The position numbers were made by a program, and so were the translations under genes. 64,000 nucleotides of DNA from Brucella pseudintermedia (GTDB taxonomy: Bacteria > Pseudomonadota > Alphaproteobacteria > Rhizobiales > Rhizobiaceae). How positions within the stretch are numbered: the stretch's first letter is position 1; the number at the start of each line of letters is the position of its first letter. This document shows, one piece after another, positions 52,992-62,419 of the stretch. The stretch lies in the NCBI RefSeq assembly GCF_042697365.1, contig NZ_CP137604.1. One strand, written 5' to 3'. The notes below the pieces were generated by a model. The model worked only from the letters and a program-made list of their open reading frames with translations, ran no database searches and was not told where the DNA came from.

Positions 52992-53966
52992 ATGGCAAGA
53001 CGGGGCAAGAAAAAAGGTCGCCCGATATCCGGCTGGGTCATTTTCGACAAGCCGAAAGGGATGGGATCGACCGAGGCGGTCTCGAAGATCAAGTGGCTGT
53101 TCAACGCCGAAAAAGCCGGTCATGCCGGTACACTCGATCCGCTTGCTTCCGGCATGTTGCCCATAGCGCTGGGCGAAGCGACCAAGACCGTGCCTTATGT
53201 CATGGATGGAACAAAGATTTATCGTTTTACCGTAACCTGGGGTGAGGAACGGTCGACCGACGATCTGGAAGGCCAGCCGACCAAGACCTCGGATAAGCGC
53301 CCGACGCGCGCGGAAATCGAAGCATTGCTGCCGAACTATACCGGCGTCATTTCACAGGTTCCGCCGCAGTTTTCGGCAATCAAAATCGATGGCGAGCGCG
53401 CCTACGACCTCGCCCGTGAAGGTGAAACGGTCGAAATCCCGTCCCGCGAAGTCGAGATCGACCGTCTGGAGATCGTCGGCGTTCCGGATGCCGACCGTAC
53501 CGAATTCGAAGTTGAATGCTCCAAGGGCACCTATGTGCGCTCGCTGGCGCGCGACATGGGGCGCGATCTCGGCTGCTACGGTCATATTTCGGAGCTGCGT
53601 CGCATTGAAGTTGCCCCGTTCACGGAAGAGGATTCGGTGACGCTGGCGGAACTGGAACAGGCATGGCCGCCGCTGCCGCCGAAGGATGAGGACGGCAATG
53701 TCATTGAGCCGGCTCCGCGCCGCGATTTTTCGGCGATTGACGCATTGGTCATTGATACGGGTGCTGCCCTTGACTGCTTGCCGCAGGTGCCCTTGACCGA
53801 CGATCAGGCGCAGCGCGTGCGTCTGGGCAATCCGGTAATCTTGCGCGGGCGCGACGCGCCTTTGGAAGCGGATGAAGCCTGCGTCACCACACGCGGAAAA
53901 CTGCTCGCCATCGGCTATATCGAGCACGGGCAATTCAAGCCGAAGCGGGTTTTCACAACCGGCTGA
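52992..53966 (+). CDS. truB: tRNA pseudouridine(55) synthase TruB
   Basis: The 324-residue protein has the catalytic Asp motif HAGTLDPLASGMLPIALGEA (about 42-61) and TruB_C regions. It makes pseudouridine 55 in the tRNA T-loop. There is a three-base gap to rbfA, whose 3' end supplies the GGAGA ribosome-binding site. Confidence 0.97.
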   Translation: MARRGKKKGRPISGWVIFDKPKGMGSTEAVSKIKWLFNAEKAGHAGTLDPLASGMLPIALGEATKTVPYVMDGTKIYRFTVTWGEERSTDDLEGQPTKTSDKRPTRAEIEALLPNYTGVISQVPPQFSAIKIDGERAYDLAREGETVEIPSREVEIDRLEIVGVPDADRTEFEVECSKGTYVRSLARDMGRDLGCYGHISELRRIEVAPFTEEDSVTLAELEQAWPPLPPKDEDGNVIEPAPRRDFSAIDALVIDTGAALDCLPQVPLTDDQAQRVRLGNPVILRGRDAPLEADEACVTTRGKLLAIGYIEHGQFKPKRVFTTG

Positions 53967-54148
53967 TGTTTCGTTGGAAGCTGCCGGTGAGGCGGCAAAT
54001 TGAATTGAGGCTGGTATTCGTGCCAATTTTGCACTATATGCCCCTCATCGATCATGCGTAAAAGCATGTCAATCGTGTAAATGGCCCGCGCTGGACGACA
54101 TCCCGGCCCGGGCGTCTGGTTTTTCTCTCATCTAGAAAGGGTGTTACG

Positions 54149-54418
54149 ATGTCGATTACTGCTGAGCGCAAGCAAGCACTTATCAAGGAATACGCCACCA
54201 AGGAAGGCGACACCGGTTCTCCTGAAGTACAGGTTGCCGTTCTTTCCGAGCGTATCGCCAACCTCACCGAACACTTCAAGGGCCACAAGAATGACAATCA
54301 TTCGCGTCGCGGCCTCCTGAAGCTGGTTTCGCAGCGTCGTCGCCTTCTTGACTACGTCAAGGGCATTGACGAAGCGCGTTATCAGGCGCTGATCGGCCGT
54401 CTCGGCCTGCGCCGTTAA
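54149..54418 (+). CDS. rpsO: Ribosomal protein S15
   Basis: The 89-residue protein is full length and typical: TAERKQALIKEYATKEGDTG, then GHKNDNHSRRGLLKLVSQRR, which contacts 16S helix 22. It is a 30S assembly protein. The 182-base spacer after truB probably carries its own promoter and leader. A terminator follows before pnp. Confidence 0.98.
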   Translation: MSITAERKQALIKEYATKEGDTGSPEVQVAVLSERIANLTEHFKGHKNDNHSRRGLLKLVSQRRRLLDYVKGIDEARYQALIGRLGLRR

Positions 54419-54427
54419 GGTTGAAAT

Positions 54428-54456
54428 CGGGCGACGCCTCAAAACGTCGCCCGTTT
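54428..54456 (+). terminator. Terminator after rpsO
   Basis: CGGGCGACG and CGTCGCCCG, a perfect nine-pair stem with an eight-base loop, then TTT. In other bacteria read-through into pnp is common. Confidence 0.7.
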
Positions 54457-54687
54457 GATTTTGAATGGGGCTATTCGTGGCCCTTGAAAAACCGGACCGG
54501 CGGCATGGTGCCCCCGGATCGGATGCCCGAGAGCCAAACGGCTCACGACTGGACCAGTCATGGGGCAGGATTGCAGGCAGTTCGTTTGGTTTTCCGCGAG
54601 CTTCCCGTTGTCTTGCCCGTGGCCTGTCCGCCAACCCGGCGTTGCCTTCAGGCGCTTTTGCGCGGCATTGCCACATGAGGACAAGAT

Positions 54688-56832
54688 ATGTTCAATACCC
54701 ATAAAGTAGAAATCGAATGGGGCGGTCGTCCGCTTACGCTCGAAACCGGCAAGATCGCCCGTCAGGCTGACGGCGCTGTTCTCGCAACCTATGGCGAAAC
54801 CGTCGTTCTGGCGACTGTCGTTTCTGCCAAGGAGCCGAAGCCGGGCCAGGACTTCTTCCCGCTCACCGTCAACTATCAGGAAAAGACTTACGCTGCCGGC
54901 AAGATTCCGGGCGGTTACTTCAAGCGTGAAGGCCGTCCGAGCGAAAACGAAACGCTGGTTTCGCGCCTGATCGACCGTCCGATCCGTCCGCTCTTCGTCG
55001 ACGGCTACAAGAATGATACGCAGGTTGTCGTCACCGTCGTGCAGCACGATCTGGAAAACGATCCGGACGTCCTGTCGATGGTTGCCGCTTCCGCTGCTCT
55101 CACCATTTCCGGCGTGCCTTTCATGGGCCCGATCGGCGGCGCGCGCGTCGGCTACATCAACGGCGAATATGTTCTGAACCCGAATATCGACGAAATGCCG
55201 GAATCGAAGCTCGATCTGGTCGTCGCCGGTACGTCGGAAGCTGTGCTGATGGTCGAATCCGAAGCGCAGGAACTTTCTGAAGAAGTCATGCTCGGCGCCG
55301 TGGTTTTTGGCCAGAAGGGCTTCCAGCCGGTCATCGACGCGATCATCAAGCTCGCCGAAGTTGCCGCCAAGGAACCGCGCGACTTCCAGCCGGAAGACTT
55401 GTCGGCCCTCGAAGCCAAGATGCTCGCCGTTGTTGAAAGCGACCTGCGCGACGCTTACAAGATCACCGAAAAGCAGGCCCGTTATGCTGCCGTCGATGCC
55501 GCCAAGGCAAAGGCAAAGGAACATTTCTTCCCGGAAGGCGTGGAAGAAACCGAAATGTCGCCGGAACAGTTCGCGACCATTTTCAAGCACTTGCAGGCCA
55601 AGATCGTTCGCTGGAACATTCTTGATACCGGCAGCCGCATCGACGGACGCGATCTGAAGACCGTTCGCCCGATCGTGTCCGAGGTCGGCATTCTGCCGCG
55701 TACCCACGGCTCGGCCCTGTTCACCCGTGGTGAAACGCAGGCAATCGTCGTCGCCACCCTCGGCACCGGCGAAGACGAACAAATGATCGATGCCCTGACC
55801 GGCACCTACAAGCAGCCTTTCATGCTGCACTACAACTTCCCGCCTTACTCCGTCGGCGAAACCGGCCGCATGGGTTCGCCGGGCCGTCGCGAAATCGGTC
55901 ACGGCAAGCTCGCATGGCGCGCAATCCATCCGATGCTGCCTGCCGCCGAACAGTTCCCATACACGATCCGCGCTGTTTCCGAGATCACGGAATCGAACGG
56001 CTCGTCCTCGATGGCGACCGTCTGCGGCACCTCGCTGGCCTTGATGGATGCAGGCGTTCCGCTTGCACGTCCGGTTGCCGGTATCGCCATGGGACTGATC
56101 AAGGAAGGCGAACGCTTCGCCGTTCTTTCCGACATTCTGGGTGATGAAGATCACCTCGGCGACATGGACTTCAAGGTTGCCGGCACGGAAAACGGCATTA
56201 CCTCGCTCCAGATGGACATCAAGATCGACGGTATCACCGAAGAGATCATGAAGGTTGCTCTGGAGCAGGCCAAGGGCGGCCGCGTGCACATCCTCGGCGA
56301 AATGTCGAAGGCTCTGTCGTCGTCGCGCGCTGAACTGGGCGAATTCGCTCCGCGCATCGAAGTGATGAACATCCCGACCGACAAGATCCGCGATGTTATC
56401 GGTTCGGGCGGCAAGGTCATCCGTGAAATCGTGGAAAAGACCGGCGCCAAGATCAACATCGAAGACGACGGCACGGTGAAGATCGCATCGTCCAACGGCA
56501 AGGAAATCGAAGCCGCCAAGAAGTGGATTCATTCGATTGTTGCCGAACCGGAAGTCGGCGAAATCTACGAAGGCACGGTCGTCAAGACCGCCGACTTCGG
56601 GGCTTTCGTGAACTTCTTCGGCCCGCGTGACGGTCTGGTTCACATTTCGCAGCTGGCTAGCGACCGCGTTGCCAAGACCACCGATGTGGTCAAGGAAGGC
56701 CAGAAGGTCTGGGTCAAGCTCATGGGCTTCGATGAACGAGGCAAGGTTCGCCTGTCGATGAAGGTCGTCGATCAGGAAACCGGCAAGGAAATCGTACAGG
56801 AAAAGAAGAAGGAAGAAGCTGACGCTGAATAA
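54688..56832 (+). CDS. pnp: Polyribonucleotide nucleotidyltransferase (PNPase)
   Basis: The 714-residue trimeric 3'-5' phosphorolytic exonuclease has two RNase PH domains (about 10-145 and 320-460), the helical linker, a KH domain (IRDVIGSGGKVIREI, about 560-575) and an S1 domain (GTVVKTADFGAFVNF, about 630-645). It degrades mRNA with RNase E. The 269-base rpsO-pnp spacer contains small hairpins (for example GAGCC-AAAC-GGCTC near 54531) that could be RNase III targets for autoregulation, as known in Escherichia coli. Confidence 0.98.
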   Translation: MFNTHKVEIEWGGRPLTLETGKIARQADGAVLATYGETVVLATVVSAKEPKPGQDFFPLTVNYQEKTYAAGKIPGGYFKREGRPSENETLVSRLIDRPIRPLFVDGYKNDTQVVVTVVQHDLENDPDVLSMVAASAALTISGVPFMGPIGGARVGYINGEYVLNPNIDEMPESKLDLVVAGTSEAVLMVESEAQELSEEVMLGAVVFGQKGFQPVIDAIIKLAEVAAKEPRDFQPEDLSALEAKMLAVVESDLRDAYKITEKQARYAAVDAAKAKAKEHFFPEGVEETEMSPEQFATIFKHLQAKIVRWNILDTGSRIDGRDLKTVRPIVSEVGILPRTHGSALFTRGETQAIVVATLGTGEDEQMIDALTGTYKQPFMLHYNFPPYSVGETGRMGSPGRREIGHGKLAWRAIHPMLPAAEQFPYTIRAVSEITESNGSSSMATVCGTSLALMDAGVPLARPVAGIAMGLIKEGERFAVLSDILGDEDHLGDMDFKVAGTENGITSLQMDIKIDGITEEIMKVALEQAKGGRVHILGEMSKALSSSRAELGEFAPRIEVMNIPTDKIRDVIGSGGKVIREIVEKTGAKINIEDDGTVKIASSNGKEIEAAKKWIHSIVAEPEVGEIYEGTVVKTADFGAFVNFFGPRDGLVHISQLASDRVAKTTDVVKEGQKVWVKLMGFDERGKVRLSMKVVDQETGKEIVQEKKKEEADAE

Positions 56833-56856
56833 GCGTTGCGTCCTTTCTGAAATTGG

Positions 56857-56883
56857 AAAGCGCGCCTCCGGGCGCGCTTTTTT
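56857..56883 (+). terminator. Intrinsic terminator of pnp
   Basis: AAAGCGCGCC, loop TCCG and GGCGCGCTTT, a perfect 10-pair stem, ending in six T. Confidence 0.92.
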
Positions 56884-56919
56884 GTTGCATGGGATTCATT
56901 TCAAGACCATGGATGAACC

Positions 56920-57954
56920 ATGATCACACCAGCGCAACAAACTCTCTTCCTCCCCTTCGATCAGGGCATTCTGGATATGCCCGAAGAAGGCCAGTCCTTT
57001 CTTGCCTGCGGCCTGTCTGCTGACCGGCGTCTTGAAGATGAATGGAAACAGGCGCTCACTTTCCTGCAGCCCTGGCGTCCTGATTGGCTTGCTTTGGAAA
57101 AGGAAGGCTTCAAGGCAGTACCCAGGTTGGCCCCCAAGTTGGACGAGGAGCGCCGTTTCGCCGGTGGGCTACTCCTGCTCGGAAAACATCGCGGACGCAA
57201 TGAGGCATGGTTTGCAGAGCTTCTGGAGCGTGTTGAACCGGGCGGATGGATAGCCGTGTCCGGTGACAAGAAGCTCGGTATTGACAGTTTTCGCAAATGG
57301 GTCGGCAATATTGCCGAAATCAGCGACCGCATGTCTAAGAACCATGCGGTGGTTTTCTGGCTGAGAAGACCTGCCGACCTCACCGGCGATTTCATCGCCG
57401 CCCTGAAGCCGCTTGCCGCCAATATCGATGATGTATTCCGGACCGAACCCGGCATGTTCTCGCATGGCGTGATCGACAAGGGATCCGCCTTGCTCGTGCC
57501 GCATATGGAAAAGATCGTCTTCGGCAATGTTGCCGATCTGGGCGCTGGCTGGGGCTATCTGGCTGCCCAATGCCTGAAATTTGCTGATCGCATCAAGGCA
57601 ATAGACCTTTATGAGGCCGATTTTGAGGCGCTGGAGGCCGCACGCGGCAATCTGGAACGGCTCGCCGCATCGGTGCCGATCAGCTTCAACTGGTTCGATG
57701 TGACCAGCGAGAAGCTGACGGGCATCTATGACACTGTGGTCATGAACCCCCCGTTCCATGAGGGGCGGGTGACGGATGTTTCGCTTGGACAGGCATTTAT
57801 AGCCGCTGCCGCTTCACGGCTGAAAACCGGCGGACGTCTGCTGATGGTCGCAAATCGTCAGCTGCCCTACGAGACGACGCTCAAAGGACTCTTCAAGAAC
57901 GTGACGCTTCTTGAAGAGGCGAATGGTTTCAAAATCTTCGATGCGAAGAAATAA
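56920..57954 (+). CDS. RsmC-like class I SAM-dependent methyltransferase
   Basis: The 344-residue protein has a degenerate N-terminal methyltransferase-like half and a C-terminal MTS domain with the SAM motif NVADLGAGWGYLAAQCLKF (about 203-221) and the catalytic VVMNPPFHEG motif (about 271-280). This resembles RsmC/RlmG rRNA guanine-N2 methyltransferases, so 16S G1207 is a plausible target. It stands alone between two strong terminators. Confidence 0.85.
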   Translation: MITPAQQTLFLPFDQGILDMPEEGQSFLACGLSADRRLEDEWKQALTFLQPWRPDWLALEKEGFKAVPRLAPKLDEERRFAGGLLLLGKHRGRNEAWFAELLERVEPGGWIAVSGDKKLGIDSFRKWVGNIAEISDRMSKNHAVVFWLRRPADLTGDFIAALKPLAANIDDVFRTEPGMFSHGVIDKGSALLVPHMEKIVFGNVADLGAGWGYLAAQCLKFADRIKAIDLYEADFEALEAARGNLERLAASVPISFNWFDVTSEKLTGIYDTVVMNPPFHEGRVTDVSLGQAFIAAAASRLKTGGRLLMVANRQLPYETTLKGLFKNVTLLEEANGFKIFDAKK

Positions 57955-57960
57955 AACAAA

Positions 57961-57988
57961 AAACCCGGCATCTCAGCCGGGTTTTTTT
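57961..57988. terminator. Bidirectional terminator between methyltransferase gene and fabI
   Basis: AAACCCGGC and GCCGGGTTT with a six-base loop and T7 on the forward side; the A-run gives a T-tract on the reverse strand. Confidence 0.88.
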
Positions 57989-58005
57989 GTTGAGCAAAAA
58001 GAAGG

Positions 58006-58824
58006 TCACTCGCCGCGTTCGGCGTCAGAGCTTTTCAGCTCTTCCAGCGTCGGCATGGAGACGATGTTGTAGCCCGAATCCACATAATGGATTTCGCCGG
58101 TGACACCGCTCGAAAGATCGGACAGCAGATAGACTGCCGATTTGCCCACATCGTCGATATCGACGGTGCGGCGCAGCGGTGAATTGCGGCGCTGATAGCT
58201 GAAGATCGCACGTGCATCGCCAATGCCGGCACCGGCCAGCGTGCGCACAGGACCAGCCGAGATCGCATTGACGCGAATACCCTGCGGACCGTAATCGGCA
58301 GCAAGATAACGAACCATGGCTTCAAGCGCGGCTTTGGCAACGCCCATGACGTTGTAGTTCGGGATGGTGCGCGTGGAACCGCCATAAGTCAGCGTCAGGA
58401 TCGAGCCGCCGTCCTTCATGAGCTTCTCGGCGCGCTGTGCCATTTCCGTGAAGGAGTAGGCGGAAATCACCATGGTGCGGCTGAAATTTTCGCGCGTGGT
58501 GACGTCTGCGTAGCGACCCTTCAGTTCATTCTTGTCGGAAAAGCCGATGGCGTGAACGATGAAATCGAGCTTGCCCCACCTCTTCTCGATTTCGGCAAAA
58601 ACCGCATCGACCGATTCGATATCTTCGACATCGCAGGGCAGCACGAAATCCGAACCGACCTGTTCGGCCAGCGGCTTTACGCGCTTGCCGAGCGCATCAC
58701 CCTGATAGGTGAATGCGAGTTCTGCACCCTGTGCTGCAAGTTGCTTCGAAATTCCCCAGGCGAGTGAGTGATTATTCGCGACCCCCATGATGAGGCCGCG
58801 TTTGCCTTTCATCAGACCTTCCAT
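58006..58824 (-). CDS. fabI: Enoyl-[acyl-carrier-protein] reductase (NADH) FabI
   Basis: The 272-residue short-chain-dehydrogenase-fold enzyme has GKRGLIMGVANNHSLAWGI at the N-terminus and the FabI-type Tyr-x6-Lys in YNVMGVAK (about 158-165). It performs the last reduction in fatty-acid elongation and is the triclosan/diazaborine target. It is the last gene of fabA-fabB-fabI, 14 bases after fabB. Confidence 0.96.
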   Translation of the reverse strand: MEGLMKGKRGLIMGVANNHSLAWGISKQLAAQGAELAFTYQGDALGKRVKPLAEQVGSDFVLPCDVEDIESVDAVFAEIEKRWGKLDFIVHAIGFSDKNELKGRYADVTTRENFSRTMVISAYSFTEMAQRAEKLMKDGGSILTLTYGGSTRTIPNYNVMGVAKAALEAMVRYLAADYGPQGIRVNAISAGPVRTLAGAGIGDARAIFSYQRRNSPLRRTVDIDDVGKSAVYLLSDLSSGVTGEIHYVDSGYNIVSMPTLEELKSSDAERGE

Positions 58825-58838
58825 ATTTTCCCTCTCCC

Positions 58839-60062
58839 TCAGCCCTGGTAACGCTGGAAAACCAGCGTCGCATTGGTGCCGCCAAATCCGAAGGAGTTGG
58901 AGAGCACGGTGTTGAGCTGAGCGTTGTCAATGCGCTTGCGAACGATAGGCATGTCCGCGAAGGCTGGGTCCAGTTCTTCGATATGTGCGCTTTCGCAAAT
59001 GAAATTGTTCTGCATCATCAAGAGCGAATAGATCGCTTCCTGCACGCCGGTCGCGCCAAGCGAGTGGCCGGTCAGCGACTTGGTCGCTGCGATTGGCGGG
59101 CATGCGTCGCCGGAGCCAAAGACCTGACGGATGGCTTCGATTTCCGGTGCGTCGCCGGCAGGCGTGGAGGTTGCGTGCGGGTTGATGTAGTCGATCTTGG
59201 TCTTGACGGTCGAAAGCGCCATTTTCATGCAGCGGATAGCACCTTCGCCGGATGGAGCAACCATGTCGTAGCCGTCGGATGTTGCGCCATAGCCGACGAT
59301 TTCACCATAAATCTTGGCGCCGCGTGCAAGCGCCGTTTCGAGGTCTTCCAGCACCAGGACGCCGGCGCCGCCTGCGATAACGAAACCGTCGCGGTTCTTG
59401 TCATAGGCACGCGATGCTGTGGACGGCGTGTCGTTATATTTGGTCGACATGGCGCCCATGGCGTCGAACAGGACCGAAAGCGTCCAGTCGAGGTCTTCGC
59501 AGCCGCCTGCGAACATGCGGTCCTGCTTGCCATACTGGATCATCTCGAACGCATTGCCGATGCAATGGTTCGATGTGGCGCAGGCCGAGGAGATCGAATA
59601 ATTGATGCCCTTGATCTTGAAGAACGTGGCGAGCGTCGCGGAGGCCGTCGAGCTCATGGCTTTCGGCACGGCGAACGGGCCGACGCGCTTCGGGCCTTTT
59701 TCGCGGGTGATGTCGGCACTATCGACGATCGTGCGGGTCGAAGGACCGCCGGAACCCATGATGATGCCGGTGCGATCATTGGAAACTTCCTCTTCGGAAA
59801 GTCCGGCATCGGCAATCGCCTGATCCATGGCAATGTGGTTCCAGGCCGTGCCACGGCCATGGAAGCGCATCGCGCGCCGGTCGACGAGCGCTTCGACGTC
59901 GATATTCGGGGCACCGTGCACCTGGCAGCGGAAACCGAGCTCGGCATATTCCTCAGCGTGGGAAATGCCGGACTTTGCTTCACGCAGCGAAGCCGTGACT
60001 TCTTCGGTGTTGTTACCAATCGAGGATACGATCCCCATACCCGTTACGACCACACGCCGCAT
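58839..60062 (-). CDS. fabB: 3-oxoacyl-[acyl-carrier-protein] synthase I FabB
   Basis: The 407-residue thiolase-fold enzyme shows the Cys-His-His active site: Cys in SSACATSNHCIGNAFE (about 160), NPHATSTPAGD and KSLTGHSLGATG. It elongates unsaturated intermediates in the FabA/FabB anaerobic pathway. It follows fabA by 161 bases. Confidence 0.96.
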   Translation of the reverse strand: MRRVVVTGMGIVSSIGNNTEEVTASLREAKSGISHAEEYAELGFRCQVHGAPNIDVEALVDRRAMRFHGRGTAWNHIAMDQAIADAGLSEEEVSNDRTGIIMGSGGPSTRTIVDSADITREKGPKRVGPFAVPKAMSSTASATLATFFKIKGINYSISSACATSNHCIGNAFEMIQYGKQDRMFAGGCEDLDWTLSVLFDAMGAMSTKYNDTPSTASRAYDKNRDGFVIAGGAGVLVLEDLETALARGAKIYGEIVGYGATSDGYDMVAPSGEGAIRCMKMALSTVKTKIDYINPHATSTPAGDAPEIEAIRQVFGSGDACPPIAATKSLTGHSLGATGVQEAIYSLLMMQNNFICESAHIEELDPAFADMPIVRKRIDNAQLNTVLSNSFGFGGTNATLVFQRYQG

Positions 60063-60223
60063 CGCGTTCTCCTTTACACCTGATCCGTGAGCGGCGCGCC
60101 GTCATGCGGACTGCCGCCTGTTCGCGGTTACATAGGTGTGATCTTCGCATGTTTTGAGCGCGACCGCATGAAAACTGTTCACTTTTTGCAGTCGCGCTCG
60201 GGAATGATGATGATTGAGGCGCC

Positions 60224-60742
60224 TTACTGGCCCTCGCTGTCCTTCGACAGGCCGACGCGCAGATCGGTTGCCCGGTAGATGGTTTCGCCATCGGCTTTCA
60301 GCCAGCCGTCAGCCGTGCCGAGCACGAGGCGGCCACGCATGACGCGCTTGAAATCGATACCATATTCAAGAAGCTTCGTGTGCGGACGCACCATGCCCTT
60401 GAATTTGACTTCACCGGTCGACAGGGCCATGCCGCGGCCAGGCTCGCCCAGCCAGCCGAGGAAGAAACCGGTCAGCTGCCACATGCCGTCAAGACCGAGG
60501 CAGCCCGGCATGATCGGATTGCCCATGAAATGGCATGGGAAATACCAGTCGTCCGGCCGCACATCATATTCTGCGCGGATATAGCCCTTGTCGAACTCGC
60601 CGCCGGTTTCGGAAATATCTGTGATGCGATGGACCATCAGCATCGGAGGCAGGGGAAGCTGAGCATTGCCGGGACCGAACATCTCGCCGCGCGCGCAGGC
60701 CAGGAGTTCTTCATACCCGTAGCTTGATTTCTGTTCTGCCAT
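60224..60742 (-). CDS. fabA: 3-hydroxydecanoyl-[ACP] dehydratase/isomerase FabA
   Basis: The 172-residue hot-dog-fold enzyme has active-site His and Asp in PCHFMGNPIMPGCLGLDGMW (about 71-90). It dehydrates 3-hydroxydecanoyl-ACP and isomerises trans-2 to cis-3, starting unsaturated fatty-acid synthesis. GGGAGG is four bases before the ATG at 60742. It heads the fabA-B-I unit, divergent from irr. Confidence 0.97.
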   Translation of the reverse strand: MAEQKSSYGYEELLACARGEMFGPGNAQLPLPPMLMVHRITDISETGGEFDKGYIRAEYDVRPDDWYFPCHFMGNPIMPGCLGLDGMWQLTGFFLGWLGEPGRGMALSTGEVKFKGMVRPHTKLLEYGIDFKRVMRGRLVLGTADGWLKADGETIYRATDLRVGLSKDSEGQ

Positions 60743-61006
60743 TACGCCTCCCTTGAGGTTCATTCTGTATCGACCGGCAATCCGGCCCGGTTGTAGGTTT
60801 CACCGGAACATCCCTACCACAGACAGTTTCCGGCAGTAAAATCATGCATTGGATTAATCCGGGGTTTATCTGAAAAACCGCGCAATTCCCAAGGCTATTG
60901 ATAGTTATTTCGCAACGGCATATATCAATGTCAGTATGCAATGGGCAACAGCCCGTTTGACGATTGATGATTTTGCAACAAGCTTGTGACGGTACCAACG
61001 GTGAAT
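60743..61006. promoter_or_regulatory. Divergent fabA / irr promoter region
   Basis: A 264-base spacer with a near-match to the CtrA motif (TTAA-N7-TTTA, 60854-60868). I see no ICE-type (Irr) palindrome. Confidence 0.35.
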
Positions 61007-61444
61007 ATGCAGTCTTCACATACCCACTCGACGGTCTCGATGGAAGAGCAGCTCCGCCGCGCGGGCCTGCGTCCGACGCGGCAGCGCGTTGCGCTTGCGA
61101 ACCTGATCTTCGCGCAGGGCGATCGCCATTTGTCCGCGGAAGACTTGCACGAAGAGGCTGTCATGGCCGACGTGCCGGTGTCGCTGGCGACGGTTTACAA
61201 CACGCTGCACCAGTTCACGGAAGCCGGTATGCTGCGCATTATCGCGGTCGAAGGCTCGAAGACCTATTTCGATACGAATATCTCGGATCATCAGCATTTC
61301 TTCCTCGAAGGCGAAAATGTCGTGTTCGATATTCCGCACGGCGAGAAGGGGCAGCCGACCGTTGCCAACATGCCCGACGCGCCGGACGGCATGGAAATCG
61401 TCAATGTGGACATCATCGTGCGCCTGCGCCGCAAGGGCCAGTAG
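61007..61444 (+). CDS. irr: Iron response regulator Irr (Fur family)
   Basis: The 145-residue protein has a Fur-type winged helix (about 15-85; LRRAGLRPTRQRVALANLIF, DVPVSLATVYNTLHQF) and the His cluster SDHQHFF (about 94) used for heme sensing in rhizobial Irr. It controls heme synthesis and iron uptake and is degraded or inactivated with heme. The ATG at 61007 is chosen; GTG 60986 or 61001 are in frame. It is divergent from fabA. Confidence 0.92.
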   Translation: MQSSHTHSTVSMEEQLRRAGLRPTRQRVALANLIFAQGDRHLSAEDLHEEAVMADVPVSLATVYNTLHQFTEAGMLRIIAVEGSKTYFDTNISDHQHFFLEGENVVFDIPHGEKGQPTVANMPDAPDGMEIVNVDIIVRLRRKGQ

Positions 61445-61473
61445 CGGCGCCGTCTTTCGGCTGGGAATAAAAG

Positions 61474-61497
61474 AAAGCGGTCATGGCCGCTTTTTTT
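61474..61497 (+). terminator. Intrinsic terminator of irr
   Basis: AAAGCGG and CCGCTTT with a six-base loop, ending in a seven-T run. Confidence 0.85.
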
Positions 61498-61596
61498 GTT
61501 GCCTATCGGCACGCATGAGGCTGAAAAGGGAAAAGTTCCGCCGTCCCGAATGAATCGCCTCCCAGGTTCCAGTCGGGCTCATACCAAGGAGATATC

Positions 61597-62376
61597 ATGC
61601 GTAAACTGTTTGTCGCCGCAACCATTCTCGCCGTGTTTGCGACCGGTAGCGCCTTTGCAAAAACCGTCCGGATCGGCGTTACGCCGGGGCCACACGCCCA
61701 GATCATGGAAAAGGTCAAGGAAGTCGCCGAGAAGAACGGCCTTGAACTGGATATTCAGGAATTCTCTGATTATGTCATCCCGAACATGGCGCTTGCGGAT
61801 GGCGCGCTGGAAGCAAATTCGTTCCAGCATAAGCCTTATCTCGACAATCAGGTCGCCGATCGCGGCTTCGACATTGTGAGCGTTGCCGAAACCGTCAACT
61901 TTCCGATGGGAATGTATTCGAAGAAATTGAAGAATATTTCGGAGCTGGCAGACGGCGCGACGATTGCGATCCCCAACGATCCGACGAATGGCGGGCGCGC
62001 TTTGCTCGTGCTTGCTGAAAACGGAATCATCAAGCTCGATCCGTCCAAGGGGCTGAAGGTCAACGCCATTGATATCGTCGAGAACCCGAAGAACCTCAAA
62101 TTCGTTGAGCTCGACGCCGCTCAGCTTCCGCGTTCATTGGAAGATGTCGATGCCGCGGTCATCAACACCAACTACGCCATGGAAGCAGGCCTCAATCCAG
62201 CAACCGATCCGCTGGTGCGGGAAGGCGAGAAGGCACCCTATATCAATATTCTCGTCGTTCGCACCGCAGACAAGGATGCCGACTGGGTGAAAACCCTGAT
62301 TTCCTCCTATCACAGTGACGAGGTGAAGGCGTTCATTGCCACAACGTTCAAGGGATCAGTGATTCCTGCCTGGTAA
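61597..62376 (+). CDS. metQ: MetQ/NlpA-family substrate-binding protein
   Basis: The 259-residue periplasmic protein has a signal peptide ending AFA and the NlpA pattern VRIGVTPGPHAQIMEKVKEV and NSFQHKPYLDNQVADRG, with INTNYAMEAGL later. MetQ proteins bind methionine for MetNI. There is no Cys after the signal, so it is soluble rather than a lipoprotein, and no metN or metI is adjacent. It ends at a terminator shared with the convergent GNAT gene. Confidence 0.9.
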   Translation: MRKLFVAATILAVFATGSAFAKTVRIGVTPGPHAQIMEKVKEVAEKNGLELDIQEFSDYVIPNMALADGALEANSFQHKPYLDNQVADRGFDIVSVAETVNFPMGMYSKKLKNISELADGATIAIPNDPTNGGRALLVLAENGIIKLDPSKGLKVNAIDIVENPKNLKFVELDAAQLPRSLEDVDAAVINTNYAMEAGLNPATDPLVREGEKAPYINILVVRTADKDADWVKTLISSYHSDEVKAFIATTFKGSVIPAW

Positions 62377-62390
62377 TAATTCTGAGTGGA

Positions 62391-62413
62391 AGCGGGGCGA
62401 TTTTCGCCCCGCT
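62391..62413. terminator. Bidirectional hairpin terminator after metQ
   Basis: AGCGGGGCGA and TCGCCCCGCT form a perfect 10-pair stem with a TTT loop, between converging genes. Confidence 0.75.
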
Positions 62414-62419
62414 CGCTTG

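Noticed and set aside
54421..54704. Forward frames between rpsO and pnp
   Set aside because: They cover the rpsO terminator and the pnp leader; the region is better read as regulatory RNA.
54439..56643. 734-codon reverse frame opposite pnp (and similar frames opposite infB and dnaJ)
   Set aside because: These are antisense shadows of strongly conserved genes and show no recognisable domain.
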